A stretch of 64,000 nt of DNA from an uncultured Acetatifactor sp. (GCA_910585665.1 CAJUFI010000002.1:1-64000), one strand, 5' to 3'. Shown: positions 24,316 through 33,629, counted from the first letter of the stretch. The notes: a model not told the origin generated them from the letters alone. Made by a program: numbers and translations.

Positions 24316-25425
24316 TCACGGCAATATTTTCTTCACAAATGGAATTTTTCTCACCAACGCAGCAACGAAGACCGTAACGGCAAGGATGACAAACGGCGCA
24401 CCCAGACGATAGTATATGGACTGCGTGTTGATGTCCAATTCTTTTACCATGATTTTCATTACGTACCAGTGGACGAGATACAGGCTAAACGTATAATTCC
24501 GCAAAAAACGAATCAGCCGCTTTGCCGACAGCATCTGCCCCAGCTTACCCCCCCAGATCTGTTTTAAAAGCAAAAACACTGCTACAGAATACAGCACGCA
24601 AGGCACGTTATTGTACCCTTTATATACAGACACAATGCTGCCTGCGGCCACCGACAACTTATAAGTGCCGACAATATGCAGCATAAGCCCCACCAGCCCC
24701 GTCCCATAAAGCGCATACCGCTGCCATCTTCCAATCTCATATCTATGGAGCAGGTAGCCCAGAATCAAATAGAGAAGGTAGCCGCTGCCCACAGTTACGG
24801 AAAACTGATAGCCCACATTTATGCTGAAAACCGCATTCATGAACGGAATCAGGCAGTTCAGAACAAAGCATGCCACCGCAAGATAGAGAAACACTTTTCT
24901 GCGCAGCCTGTCCTGTACCGCAGCAAACAGGGGAACCGACAGGTAAAGACAGAATAATGGGATGAAAAACCAGTAAATCTCCACAAGCCCTCCTGATAGA
25001 AGGCCTCTCACTATGTATTTACCATTTACCGACTCTCTTCCAATGTTTTTCAAATAGCATACCCGGAAAGCCAGCCCAATGATGCTCCAAACGATGTATG
25101 GGACTACCGTTTTCCGGATTCTCCTGGCAAAATAATCCAGCACCCCATACCTCTGGAAAAAATCCAGCAATGTGGCTCCTGAAATCATAAAAAATATGGG
25201 CACAGCAAAGTAAAATAAGCATTCAATTACATTTGCTGTCCACCAATACCTGGCTGTCGCGCTGAAATTCCAGAAACAGCCATTTGTATGAAGGAACACC
25301 ACGGCCAGCGCTGACACCACGCTGACAAAATCCAGATAATCCGCTTTTTCGTCCGTATTCTGCCGCGCACTGCCAGGACAATCCTGTTGCTCCAGGAATT
25401 CTTCACTCTTTTGCCATTTCAGCAT
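24316..25425 (-). CDS. acyltransferase 3 family membrane protein
   Basis: 369 residues from ATG 25425, preceded by GAGGATT; a GTG at 25530 would add 35 residues with no clear ribosome site. About ten membrane helices: DYLDFVSVVSALAVVFLHTN at the start carries the family histidine (FLHTNG), then VPIFFMISGATLLDF, with a C-terminal FSLYLVHWYVMKIM. Enzymes of this type (OafA/NodX/WecH) O-acetylate surface polysaccharide. The position at the end of the cluster fits decoration of the exopolysaccharide repeat unit. Confidence 0.87.
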   Translation of the reverse strand: MLKWQKSEEFLEQQDCPGSARQNTDEKADYLDFVSVVSALAVVFLHTNGCFWNFSATARYWWTANVIECLFYFAVPIFFMISGATLLDFFQRYGVLDYFARRIRKTVVPYIVWSIIGLAFRVCYLKNIGRESVNGKYIVRGLLSGGLVEIYWFFIPLFCLYLSVPLFAAVQDRLRRKVFLYLAVACFVLNCLIPFMNAVFSINVGYQFSVTVGSGYLLYLILGYLLHRYEIGRWQRYALYGTGLVGLMLHIVGTYKLSVAAGSIVSVYKGYNNVPCVLYSVAVFLLLKQIWGGKLGQMLSAKRLIRFLRNYTFSLYLVHWYVMKIMVKELDINTQSIYYRLGAPFVILAVTVFVAALVRKIPFVKKILP

Positions 25426-25536
25426 ATCACTAATCCTCTTTGATATTCCTATAAACGAATTTACAGAATTACCTATAAACTGTTCTCCCGTATCTATATA
25501 AAAGTAAGCGAATGTCAATGTTTTTTCCACAGCTGC

Positions 25537-26547
25537 TCATTTTGCTTTTGCAAATTTTCTTTTTCTCAAAACATTAATCGTCCTTGCCGCAAAGTTGGGC
25601 GAAACAAAATACATAAGCGCTTTCATTTTTTCTTTTGCTGATACTGGGGCGCTCATAGCAGTGTTGGCATAATTTCTGCAATTTCTAACTAACCTGAGAT
25701 ACATTTCATTTTCTTCTACTTTCATTCCACATCCAATCATCGTATTCAGGCAGTCGCAACTCGTGTGCCAGTATGCATAATTCCATGCTTCCTGCAAACT
25801 GCTTGTTTGAATCAGCTTTCTAATTTTATGTAAGGCTTCAAAACTCCCATGGACCAACTTAGTATCATAATTTGTCATAACACTGTTTTCATTATCTACT
25901 CGATAGAAATATATATTTTTATTGCCACAGGCTATTCCATTGCTATGGATAAATGCATTTATAACAAATGCAAACCCCTCTCCATATGCAAGTTCTGTAT
26001 CAAAACAAAGCTTCTTCCTCTTTAACATGTTGGCCGAATACATCTTGTTCCATGATGATATTACAATTTTATAAAACAACATATTTCTAGCTGCCTCTAT
26101 ACCTGTCCAAACTTCAGCATTATCTTTTACAATATCATTTGTGATTCTGTAATTAGCACCGCACACCCTTACCGGCTGTGGTGTCAATGCAATATCCGTT
26201 CCATTCTCTTTACATAACTTGTAAAGGTACTCACAATATGTTTCAGCTATGCAGTCATCGGAATCAACAAATGTCACAAATTCTCCCCGACACTGTTCAA
26301 TTCCTTTATTTCGAGCCGCGCTGACACCTCTGTTTTCCTGATGTATACTTATGATTCTTGCATCAGTCTCACTATACATATCGCAGATTTTTCCGCTGTT
26401 ATCCATAGATCCATCATCTACCAGAATTATCTCTATATTTTCAAGTGATTGATTTATCAAAGAATCTATGCAAGTTGATATATATTTTTCTGAATTATAT
26501 ACAGGAACGATTATAGATACCTTCACAGATTTATTAACATAATGCAT
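25537..26547 (-). CDS. family 2 glycosyltransferase, EPS cluster
   Basis: 336 residues. KVSIIVPVYNSEKYISTCID at the start, donor motif IILVDDGSMDNSGKI, catalytic context VSAARNKGIEQ, and VTFVDSDDCI as the DxD. Inverting GT-A transferase adding one sugar to the lipid-linked repeat unit at the inner face of the membrane. Start chosen at ATG 26547 with AGGAG nine bases upstream; it overlaps the pyruvyl transferase stop by 14 bases. Acceptor and donor cannot be told from sequence. Confidence 0.9.
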   Translation of the reverse strand: MHYVNKSVKVSIIVPVYNSEKYISTCIDSLINQSLENIEIILVDDGSMDNSGKICDMYSETDARIISIHQENRGVSAARNKGIEQCRGEFVTFVDSDDCIAETYCEYLYKLCKENGTDIALTPQPVRVCGANYRITNDIVKDNAEVWTGIEAARNMLFYKIVISSWNKMYSANMLKRKKLCFDTELAYGEGFAFVINAFIHSNGIACGNKNIYFYRVDNENSVMTNYDTKLVHGSFEALHKIRKLIQTSSLQEAWNYAYWHTSCDCLNTMIGCGMKVEENEMYLRLVRNCRNYANTAMSAPVSAKEKMKALMYFVSPNFAARTINVLRKRKFAKAK

Positions 26548-27661
26548 TGTTATAATCTCCTTTGCCATCACGCAACTCAATAAATCCCATCGTTCTTTCC
26601 AGAACCTCATCTGCTTTCTTCCGCTCCATTTCCAGTATCCTATCCACTCTGTCGAAATCAACATGGCGTTTTAAGATATCCATATCGTCATAACCTCTGC
26701 TATGTCTCCCCTCCTCTTTCATTAGCTGCAAAAATTCTGATATCCGCCCTCCATATTCCCGCGGATAGATACAGATTGGCTCTGTATGCAGGTTCATGGA
26801 AAACGCTGTCGCATGGAAGGAGTCCGTTATCACAAGGCTGGCATTGTCAATCAACGTGATAAATGTAAAGATATCCGGAATCAACAGGCTTTTTCCGTTT
26901 CTGAATATCTGATCATACCTTGTGCAGAACCGATACAATGTATATCCTGTCTTCCTGGCAATTTTTTCCGCATAGGCATCAAGTTCCCTGTTCCTCTGCA
27001 GATTGTAAATCAATATGTAGTCATCCGGAATTGTGTTGTCTGGCGCCAGGCGGCGCCACTCATCCCCAGTCATAAGCAGCGTTGGATCTAAAATCCGTTT
27101 TGCTTTTGTATATCCATACTGTTCTTTCAGAATCTGCACTCCGCTTTCTTCCCTGACCGTTATGAAATCAAACCGCTCCAGATAAGCTTTCGATTCCGAT
27201 ATGTATTCATCCTCTACTCGCTTCTGTCCAAAACTTGAAGAAAACGCATACTTCGGCTTCCTGTCCGGTGCAAAACTCAGATAATAGGGAGCAACGACTC
27301 CGCCATTCCAACCACAGTTCCATACCTGATCGCTACCGGATAAATAAACATCATATTCATCTCGAAACCCGTCAAAACCATTCTTTCCAGTGTATGATGT
27401 ATCTGCAATCTTCAAAAACTGTTGCTGAAAGCCCCCGAAAACCATTTTCCACCGAATCAGAGTCGGCAGAATCGGCAATATCTTAAGCGGATTCCCTTTC
27501 GTAAATGTCCTCAACAGTCCCAGACCATAAGTGTCCTTCCTCTTATATTGAATAAATTCTACTTCCTCAAAGTATTCTTTCAATTTTTCCTGTGTTGCAT
27601 AAGCCTGCAACTGTGTGCCGTAATTACACACATTATAAAGCGTGATAACGCCAGCTTTCAT
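26534..27661 (-). CDS. polysaccharide pyruvyl transferase family protein
   Basis: 375 residues. MKAGVITLYNVCNYGTQLQA, DVYLSGSDQVWNCGWNGG, and ASLVITDSFHATAFSMNLHT with the conserved histidine are hallmarks of PF04230. Members add ketal-linked pyruvate from phosphoenolpyruvate to sugars, or act as related transferases (WcaK/CsaB type). Pyruvylation would give the exopolysaccharide a negative charge. AGGGACG precedes the ATG. Part of an uninterrupted minus-strand operon. Confidence 0.9.
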   Translation of the reverse strand: MKAGVITLYNVCNYGTQLQAYATQEKLKEYFEEVEFIQYKRKDTYGLGLLRTFTKGNPLKILPILPTLIRWKMVFGGFQQQFLKIADTSYTGKNGFDGFRDEYDVYLSGSDQVWNCGWNGGVVAPYYLSFAPDRKPKYAFSSSFGQKRVEDEYISESKAYLERFDFITVREESGVQILKEQYGYTKAKRILDPTLLMTGDEWRRLAPDNTIPDDYILIYNLQRNRELDAYAEKIARKTGYTLYRFCTRYDQIFRNGKSLLIPDIFTFITLIDNASLVITDSFHATAFSMNLHTEPICIYPREYGGRISEFLQLMKEEGRHSRGYDDMDILKRHVDFDRVDRILEMERKKADEVLERTMGFIELRDGKGDYNNALC

Positions 27662-27695
27662 GAAACGTCCCTACTTTCCAAAGTCATCATATCCA

Positions 27696-28928
27696 TCAGA
27701 TACCATAGAATAAATGCCTATATTTTCTGTAAAATAAATACCGCACTGCAAACAAAAGAAAATCCGTCAGACTCCTCACAATCGCAATATTCGTCAGGGA
27801 AAAGGAATCTGCCAGAATCAGTACAAACAGCATGATACCATGAAAAAGAACCGATACGACCGTGGAAACAGTCGTCTCCTTCGCTTTCCCGATTGCCCCC
27901 AGCGTAGGCCATCCGAACATCATCGAAAGGAACCCAAAGAAAAGGCATGGTATCAGCAGCCGGAAGATTGGCACTGCCACAAGATACTTCTCCCCGCCCA
28001 AAATCAGCATCCCCCACTCCGCGCCCAGATAAGCAATCATACATCCGACCGCCACCACCGGGACAAACAGGCGCAACAGCTTTTTCATGATGCGAAAATC
28101 CTTAGAGCGAATCATTTCCGGATAGACGCCATCCGATATGGGTGAATAACATGCCTGTATGGATCCCATGACCTGCATGCAGACGCTCCAGTACGCAACT
28201 TCCGTGGCACTGATCCGGATTCCGATGACAAGCGTGCTCAATGCATTAAAAGACGTAGATGCCACATTCGACAGGAAGAAAACCGCGGATTCCCTGATGA
28301 TTGCAGCCGCCTTAGAAAAACCGGAGCATTTTATCAGAATCCCCCTCTTCCTGATTTCATAAAATACCAGGCAGACCGCTGCCAGCGATCCCAGGATATC
28401 CAAAACAGGAATCCATAACATATCCGCATCGCTCTTCACCATGCAAAAAGTCAGTCCCGTGGATATGGTCTTCATCACAAGGAATCGAATCGTGATGACA
28501 TGCATGATTTCCAGGCCGCGAAATAGGAAATCCAATAAAAAGATTGATTCCAGCACTGCCCCATAGGACAGCAACGTATAGGCCGGATTTTCCCTCAGAA
28601 GCGGCAAGCTGCCAAGCAATATCAACAGGCCTGCACCGCCTGCCGCCCCCAACATCAGTTTTGCCAGCAGTGTATCCCCTATCACAAAGGACATCTCCGT
28701 CCTGTCTTCCCTGGCCTTTACAATATCTTTTGTGGCAGACAGCGTAAATCCGAAATCAACGATGACCTGCATGTAAGTCATCACCGTCTTCACATATGCC
28801 ACTACACCATAGGCCTCGGTAGACATGGTTCGCGTCAGATAGGGAAGCACTATGAAGGGAAACAGAATCTTTGCTATATGGAACAGGAATAAGCTGCCTG
28901 TGTTCTTTGCCAGCTGCTTTTCTTTCAC
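27696..28928 (-). CDS. Wzx-type oligosaccharide flippase
   Basis: 410 residues from GTG 28928, preceded by GGAGAAAAGAAC. About twelve membrane helices; SLFLFHIAKILFPFIVLPYL, then RTMSTEAYGVVAYVKTVMTY, is the opening pattern of polysaccharide biosynthesis flippases (PF01943). Moves undecaprenyl-linked repeat units across the cytoplasmic membrane for Wzy polymerisation. Together with the Wzy-like gene at 29913-31244 it marks this as a Wzx/Wzy-dependent system. Confidence 0.9.
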   Translation of the reverse strand: MKEKQLAKNTGSLFLFHIAKILFPFIVLPYLTRTMSTEAYGVVAYVKTVMTYMQVIVDFGFTLSATKDIVKAREDRTEMSFVIGDTLLAKLMLGAAGGAGLLILLGSLPLLRENPAYTLLSYGAVLESIFLLDFLFRGLEIMHVITIRFLVMKTISTGLTFCMVKSDADMLWIPVLDILGSLAAVCLVFYEIRKRGILIKCSGFSKAAAIIRESAVFFLSNVASTSFNALSTLVIGIRISATEVAYWSVCMQVMGSIQACYSPISDGVYPEMIRSKDFRIMKKLLRLFVPVVAVGCMIAYLGAEWGMLILGGEKYLVAVPIFRLLIPCLFFGFLSMMFGWPTLGAIGKAKETTVSTVVSVLFHGIMLFVLILADSFSLTNIAIVRSLTDFLLFAVRYLFYRKYRHLFYGI

Positions 28929-28968
28929 GTTCTTTTCTCCAAAATATTATTTTTATTCCAGACCGGCA

Positions 28969-29949
28969 TTAAAGCCCTCTGCTTTTTCTGATAACATTCC
29001 ACGCTAAACAATATAGTCCATAATTCATCATTAAAAGCAATATTGCGGCATGATCTCTTTTAGGCGCTTTCTTATCAGCCAATATCCCCAGACCATGCTT
29101 CCTTATATATTTTATTAATATAGTTTTTTCTTTTTTGTACGCTCTGCAATTCATCATTTGATTCAAAGTGCTGAAACGAGCGTATACTTTTCTACGATTA
29201 ACCGCCTTTTCCAAAGAAGGATACGCCATTGCCACCTCCTTGGCCATTTGATCCGTCATGTCCAACAAATCTAATTTCTTAATCGAAAACGCTCCATTCA
29301 CAATAGAATCATCATGGAACACATATGTATATTTCGGAGAATACCCACAGGCGATTTTCTTGGATTTCAGAAAAGTTTTGTACACAGTCCCAATGTCTTC
29401 AAATAACTTTCCCTTCGGGAATCTAATCCCTTCCAAAATTTTTCTATGATATAGTTTTGCCCAGGCTGACGTGTCAATCACATCATGGTACAGCATCCTT
29501 TCCAAACAAGTTTCTTCGTCCAGGATTTCTTCTCCTCCGGCTCCAATCTCTACCATTTTCCCATTTTCATATAAGATTCTGTGAGTACATAGAGCAAGCA
29601 TACACTCATATTTTCTGATTAATCTGTACAAATACTCAACGTAATCTATATCTACCCGGTCATCTGAGTCAATAAATGTTATATATTCCCCTTTTGCACA
29701 ATCAATTCCATAGTTTCTCGCATCCGAAAGTCCTCCATTCTGTTTATGGTAAACCACCATCCGGCTGTCCTGTTCCGCATACCTCTCACAGATTTCTCCG
29801 GAAGAGTCTGGAGTTCCGTCATCAATCAATATAATCTCCAGATTTTCATAAGTCTGTGATTTGACTGCATCCAGACAACTTTCAATATATTGTTCAACCT
29901 TATAAACCGGCACTATGACCGACACCAACGGCAAACCCTCTCCTGACAC
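28969..29949 (-). CDS. family 2 glycosyltransferase, EPS cluster
   Basis: 326 residues from GTG 29949, with GGAGG nine bases upstream. LVSVIVPVYKVEQYIESCLD, IILIDDGTPDSSGEICERYA, GGLSDARNYGIDCAKG and YITFIDSDDRVD are classic GT2 motifs. It overlaps the Wzy-like gene by 37 bases. Related to, but clearly distinct from, the other GT2 at 25537-26547, so it probably makes a different linkage. Confidence 0.92.
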   Translation of the reverse strand: MSGEGLPLVSVIVPVYKVEQYIESCLDAVKSQTYENLEIILIDDGTPDSSGEICERYAEQDSRMVVYHKQNGGLSDARNYGIDCAKGEYITFIDSDDRVDIDYVEYLYRLIRKYECMLALCTHRILYENGKMVEIGAGGEEILDEETCLERMLYHDVIDTSAWAKLYHRKILEGIRFPKGKLFEDIGTVYKTFLKSKKIACGYSPKYTYVFHDDSIVNGAFSIKKLDLLDMTDQMAKEVAMAYPSLEKAVNRRKVYARFSTLNQMMNCRAYKKEKTILIKYIRKHGLGILADKKAPKRDHAAILLLMMNYGLYCLAWNVIRKSRGL

Positions 29950-31244
29950 TGCTTTTCCTCCCCATCCACCATCTCACTGGCCGAAATCCTGAATCCAGCA
30001 TTTTCCTGTTTTCCCCTTATTCGCAACTGCAGTAGGACGATTACCAACCAGACTGCATAAAAAGCATATGATTCGAATTGTATGTATAAGTATGCTGTAA
30101 TCAATATCAGAGCTTTCCCTTCCTTACCCTTTTCCCGCGTGATTCTTTTTCCAATCCAGATACATAAGATAAAGAAAACCGCCATGCCACACTCGCTTAT
30201 GATTCTGATAAATAAACAATAGCTGGCGCTTTCTTCCCTCGTTTTTTCCGCATCCCGAAGTTCTGACACTTCTTTCGTATAAGAACTTTGATACTCCGAA
30301 ACAGCTTCGTCATAACCTAACTTCAACGGCAATATTTCCTGCCCTAATCCATATCCCAATAGTACCTGCAAAAAATTATTTTGATAACCCTTCATGGAAG
30401 CATTGATACGAAAATACCGGGATGCAAACGACCCGTCCGCATATACGCCTTTTGTCACGATTTGTCTCACACGATAATTATTATTGTATACATAGGTTCC
30501 TCCCAGTGAAATTGCCAGTATTGATAACATAATCAGGGTAACGTTCCTGGCTTTTCTGAAATTCAATTTATAGAACAGAACAATTCCCGCCACCACTACA
30601 GTGTCTACTAAAATCCTTACTCCGGAACCGAAGAAAATGCTACATAGCCCATAGAGGATTATCAGATTCTTCAACCTGGCATTTTTATGATAAATATACA
30701 TTGGCAAAAGTACACCGAATAAATGCATCCCGATAAAAGAAGGCTCTGTAAATGTAAATTGTACCCGATTGTAACGCAGGTAGGAACGTTTCGAAATAAG
30801 AGCATCCCACACCCTTATGAAGTCCACATTTAGCCTGATTGTCAGATACTGGACAATTCCCACCATTAATGAAATCATATATGTCAGGAAAAGGAGCTTT
30901 TCTACTTTTTGTACAGATTTCTTTTTTACGATAAAATAGATATCGAAACATAAAAGATTCATAATGCCAAGCCCAAGCGATATCAGGGCGCTCAGGAACC
31001 TATAGAAAGCTTCTTTTTGGTATTGTCCAATAAATAACAGGTTGACCAAAGATATAAATATCACCCACGCAATAATCAGCAGCAGCTTTTTATATCTCAT
31101 TATGGATTTTCCTAAAATCCGGTAATTACAAACTACATAGGCAGCAAATACCAACGGCGACAACGCTGCCCACCCAGAAGACGGGGCAAAGGCAAAATTT
31201 TCAAAGGGCAATAGCAGAATTCCCAAATAGAACAATACCTCCAT
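29913..31244 (-). CDS. Wzy-like polysaccharide polymerase
   Basis: 443 residues with about eleven membrane helices and one large outside loop (residues ~270-345, containing RYFRINASMKGYQNNFLQVL and GYGLGQEILPLKLGYD). The motif RVQFTFTEPSFIGMHLFGV resembles the EPSF signature of O-antigen ligase/polymerase proteins. It would join repeat units on the outer face of the membrane. ATG 31244 directly follows the DUF4422 gene stop. Sequence in these families is poorly conserved; the call rests on topology, the EPSF region and cluster context. Confidence 0.82.
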   Translation of the reverse strand: MEVLFYLGILLLPFENFAFAPSSGWAALSPLVFAAYVVCNYRILGKSIMRYKKLLLIIAWVIFISLVNLLFIGQYQKEAFYRFLSALISLGLGIMNLLCFDIYFIVKKKSVQKVEKLLFLTYMISLMVGIVQYLTIRLNVDFIRVWDALISKRSYLRYNRVQFTFTEPSFIGMHLFGVLLPMYIYHKNARLKNLIILYGLCSIFFGSGVRILVDTVVVAGIVLFYKLNFRKARNVTLIMLSILAISLGGTYVYNNNYRVRQIVTKGVYADGSFASRYFRINASMKGYQNNFLQVLLGYGLGQEILPLKLGYDEAVSEYQSSYTKEVSELRDAEKTREESASYCLFIRIISECGMAVFFILCIWIGKRITREKGKEGKALILITAYLYIQFESYAFYAVWLVIVLLQLRIRGKQENAGFRISASEMVDGEEKQCQERVCRWCRS

Positions 31245-32072
31245 CTAAAAGCTCCCTTCATACTTTTCCCCAAAAAGCTTTGCCCGAAAAAAAGCCGTTC
31301 CCTTTTCCAGCCAGTCAATGCTTTCCATATGCTGATATGGCAGTTCCCTGATTTCCCTCCTGTCCAGCAGCCCCGCCTTCACCTGTCCGTCCAGCCACAC
31401 ATTGAAAATGATTTCACTGACCCTCCCATGGAACCGCTTCTGGTATGGGGAAAGCCCTGTCGTGTCCACATGCTTGTCCAGTTCGAACAGGATATCGAAC
31501 AGCCAGCTGCAATACGCATGGAAATATTCTTTTTTCATGATGAACATATTGAACATATAGCCGTATGTATGCCCGTAGACCCGGTCAATGCTTTCGGCAT
31601 ATTCCGGATACTTTTCCCGGATGATTCCACCCGCCATATCCAGATGTCCTGCGTAGTGGGTATGCTGATAATGCGAATACAGGCTTTCGATATAATAACG
31701 CCGCCTGCCGGGCACGAATACGGCATACTGCCCTAACATGGGCAAAAGCTGCTCATAGGTAAGAACGCCGGAGAAAGGATCCCTGCTCCGTTTCCCAAAA
31801 TGCCTGCGGTAATGCACTGACCCGATATAGTCCGCGTCCAAATTCTTCCACGCCCAGTATAGCCCCGTCAGCTCGCAAAAGGTGTCATTCCGGGCAGAAA
31901 TATTTTCTCCCGTATTATCCCTCCTGTAGCCAAAATCCTCTTTTCCCTCAGCCCCCACCTGTAGCGGAAGATACATCTCATCCTCCGGCATTCGGTATTC
32001 TTTGTGGGTGGCAACGATGATTTTTACATCTGGATTCTCATCTGCCTGCTTTTTCGACCAGTATTCCGCCAT
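31245..32072 (-). CDS. DUF4422 glycosyltransferase, first gene of EPS operon
   Basis: 275 residues. VKIIVATHKEYRMPEDEMYL, ARNDTFCELTGLYWAWKNLD, and IGSVHYRRHFGKR are the core of DUF4422, found in capsule and exopolysaccharide loci and thought to transfer hexoses or galactofuranose. First gene of the minus-strand operon. The left repeat of the invertible segment begins only 102 bases upstream, and I find no good promoter between that repeat and this start codon, so expression probably depends on the orientation of the invertible promoter or on read-through. Confidence 0.88.
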   Translation of the reverse strand: MAEYWSKKQADENPDVKIIVATHKEYRMPEDEMYLPLQVGAEGKEDFGYRRDNTGENISARNDTFCELTGLYWAWKNLDADYIGSVHYRRHFGKRSRDPFSGVLTYEQLLPMLGQYAVFVPGRRRYYIESLYSHYQHTHYAGHLDMAGGIIREKYPEYAESIDRVYGHTYGYMFNMFIMKKEYFHAYCSWLFDILFELDKHVDTTGLSPYQKRFHGRVSEIIFNVWLDGQVKAGLLDRREIRELPYQHMESIDWLEKGTAFFRAKLFGEKYEGSF

Positions 32073-32174
32073 TTTCTTCCCATCCTTTTTCTGCCCGTCC
32101 GTTTCGCTGTTTCCTGTCTTTGGCAGATTAGCCGCGGCATTTCTGTGATATAATAAATTCAGACAGGCTTATGC

Positions 32175-32196
32175 ATTTTCGTAGAGCGCCCCACTC
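32175..32196 (+). repeat. left inverted repeat of invertible segment
   Basis: 22 bases whose reverse complement is GAGTGGGGCGCTCTACGAAA plus AT; perfect match to 33608-33629. The pairing ends abruptly on both sides. It lies between the EPS operon start and the recombinase gene stop. Confidence 0.92.
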
Positions 32197-32245
32197 TGTG
32201 AAAAAGGACGAAATCTTCTGGATAACAAAGGCCTCCCACGTAGCT

Positions 32246-32272
32246 CTGACGGCTTATCTGACGGTGAATAGA
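32246..32272 (+). repeat. 27-bp direct repeat flanking recombinase gene, copy 1
   Basis: CTGACGG, six variable bases, TGACGG, one variable base, GAATAGA. The same 27-base layout occurs at 33415-33441. Each copy holds two TGACGG words 13 bases apart. This copy overlaps the last codons of the recombinase gene. They may be arm-type binding sites for the recombinase. Confidence 0.6.
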
Positions 32273-33387
32273 TGGGAAAGCCTGTCCATGTTCTCACGTT
32301 TCAAATCCAACGTGGGATGAACATAACGATTCAAAGTGATATTCACATTGGCATGGCCAAGTATCTCGCTGAGGCTCTTTGTGTCTGCCCCCACTTCCAC
32401 GCATCTGGTCGCGAATGTGTGGCGGAGGGCATGGAAATTGGCATCATCAATCCCGCATTTTTTCAGCAATGCCTTGAAACGGTTCTGCATCGTGCGTGGT
32501 TCCGTGAATTCATCTTCCTTTCCGGTCAGCAGGAATGCACCTGGCTGGTATGCTTTCCGCATGTCCTCCAGTATGATTTCCGGAATGGGGATGACGCGAA
32601 TAGAACAGCCGCTTTTCGGCGATGTTATTGTAATCTTTGTTTTCTTCTCTCCACCTTCCGTTTGAAGTCTCTGCATTGTCTTGCGGATATGGATGGTCTT
32701 CTCCGTCAATGAAACATCCTCCCATTTCAGGGCGCATAATTCGCCAACTCTGATTCCTGTGAACAGACAAAGCAGAAAGCCCAGATGGTTCAAAGATGGA
32801 TTTGCTTTCAAATATTCCGTCAGGATTCTCTGCTCCTGGATGCTGAAGACCCGCAACGTTCTGGATTGCTGCCTGATGGAGACCGGACACGAAGTAAACG
32901 TCACGGTGAGTCCGATATTTCCGGCATATTTCACGATGTTTCTCAGCAGCGTCTGTACATCCGATACCGTCTTCGGCGACAGTCCTTTTCCCGCTGCCCC
33001 TCCCTTGCTGAGCATGTCATTGCACAAGGCGGATACTTTGCCGTTCGTTATCTCACTGACCAGGCATTCGCCCAGAGCTGGCAACAGGTATAGCCGCAGC
33101 AGGTTCTTGTATTTCACCAGCGAGGACTCTTTCAGGAAAAGGGCGTTTTCCTGTATCCAGCTGTCTGCCACGCTGGAGAACAGGGCCTCTGGGGAATCGT
33201 CAGATGCCGCTTTCCGCTGGTCATGCGCCACGTTGCAGCGCACTTCCGTCAGTTTCCGCTTGACCTCTTTATAGGTTTTTCCATAAATATAACCATACCG
33301 CTTCTTAACTGCTGTGCCATCTTTGAGATAGCGTCCTTCCCATCTTCCATCTTTACGTTTGTAGATATTTTCCCCTGTGCGAGGCAT
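32254..33387 (-). CDS. tyrosine recombinase, likely DNA invertase of the EPS switch
   Basis: 377 residues; ATG 33387 is preceded by AGGAG. N-terminal AP2-like arm-binding segment (YKRKDGRWEGRYLKDGTAVK), core-binding domain near 70-175, then the catalytic domain with the first Arg in TGIRVGELCALKW, H-x-x-R in HALRHTFATR, and the late histidine and Tyr nucleophile in ILGHANVNITLNRYVH. Phage-integrase-like enzymes of this type cut and rejoin DNA at short repeats. The gene lies wholly between 22-bp inverted repeats beside an EPS operon and is not linked to phage genes, so inversion of the segment is the likely job. Alternative: relic integrase of a lost element. Confidence 0.9.
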   Translation of the reverse strand: MPRTGENIYKRKDGRWEGRYLKDGTAVKKRYGYIYGKTYKEVKRKLTEVRCNVAHDQRKAASDDSPEALFSSVADSWIQENALFLKESSLVKYKNLLRLYLLPALGECLVSEITNGKVSALCNDMLSKGGAAGKGLSPKTVSDVQTLLRNIVKYAGNIGLTVTFTSCPVSIRQQSRTLRVFSIQEQRILTEYLKANPSLNHLGFLLCLFTGIRVGELCALKWEDVSLTEKTIHIRKTMQRLQTEGGEKKTKITITSPKSGCSIRVIPIPEIILEDMRKAYQPGAFLLTGKEDEFTEPRTMQNRFKALLKKCGIDDANFHALRHTFATRCVEVGADTKSLSEILGHANVNITLNRYVHPTLDLKRENMDRLSHLFTVR

Positions 33388-33414
33388 CTGTGAAATCTCC
33401 TTTCTGTGAATTCC

Positions 33415-33441
33415 CTGACGGTCATTTTGACGGCGAATAGA
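33415..33441 (+). repeat. 27-bp direct repeat flanking recombinase gene, copy 2
   Basis: Same layout as 32246-32272: CTGACGG, six bases, TGACGG, one base, GAATAGA; 18 to 20 conserved positions outside the variable spacer. It lies 28 bases upstream of the recombinase start codon. Confidence 0.6.
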
Positions 33442-33534
33442 ATCCTAGTATGAAAAAAAGAACCTTCTTTCATGGGAAATCTGTAAAATATGACCAAAAT
33501 CTGGCAGATTTGTGCATTTTGTATCCTCTGTGTC

Positions 33535-33563
33535 TTGACAAAAAGCATTGTTGAATGTATCAT
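33535..33563 (+). promoter_or_regulatory. invertible promoter, outward facing
   Basis: TTGACA (33535-33540), 17 bases, TATCAT (33558-33563): consensus -35 and a 5/6 -10 at ideal spacing. It reads rightward and crosses the right inverted repeat 45 bases later, toward the XRE gene at 33805. It is the strongest promoter in this region. Inversion between the repeats would place it about 45 bases inside the left repeat reading into the EPS operon. Confidence 0.82.
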
Positions 33564-33607
33564 GTTAATGTCAGTCAGGGCTTAATTGCGTGTTCATATG
33601 TTTCGTT

Positions 33608-33629
33608 GAGTGGGGCGCTCTACGAAAAT
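33608..33629 (-). repeat. right inverted repeat of invertible segment
   Basis: GAGTGGGGCGCTCTACGAAA plus AT, exact reverse complement of 32175-32196. Total span including both repeats is 1455 bp. Confidence 0.92.

Noticed and set aside
32254..33387. Recombinase as integrase of the 52-64 kb element
   Set aside because: It is almost 20 kb away with core metabolic genes between, and lies between its own inverted repeats next to the EPS operon.
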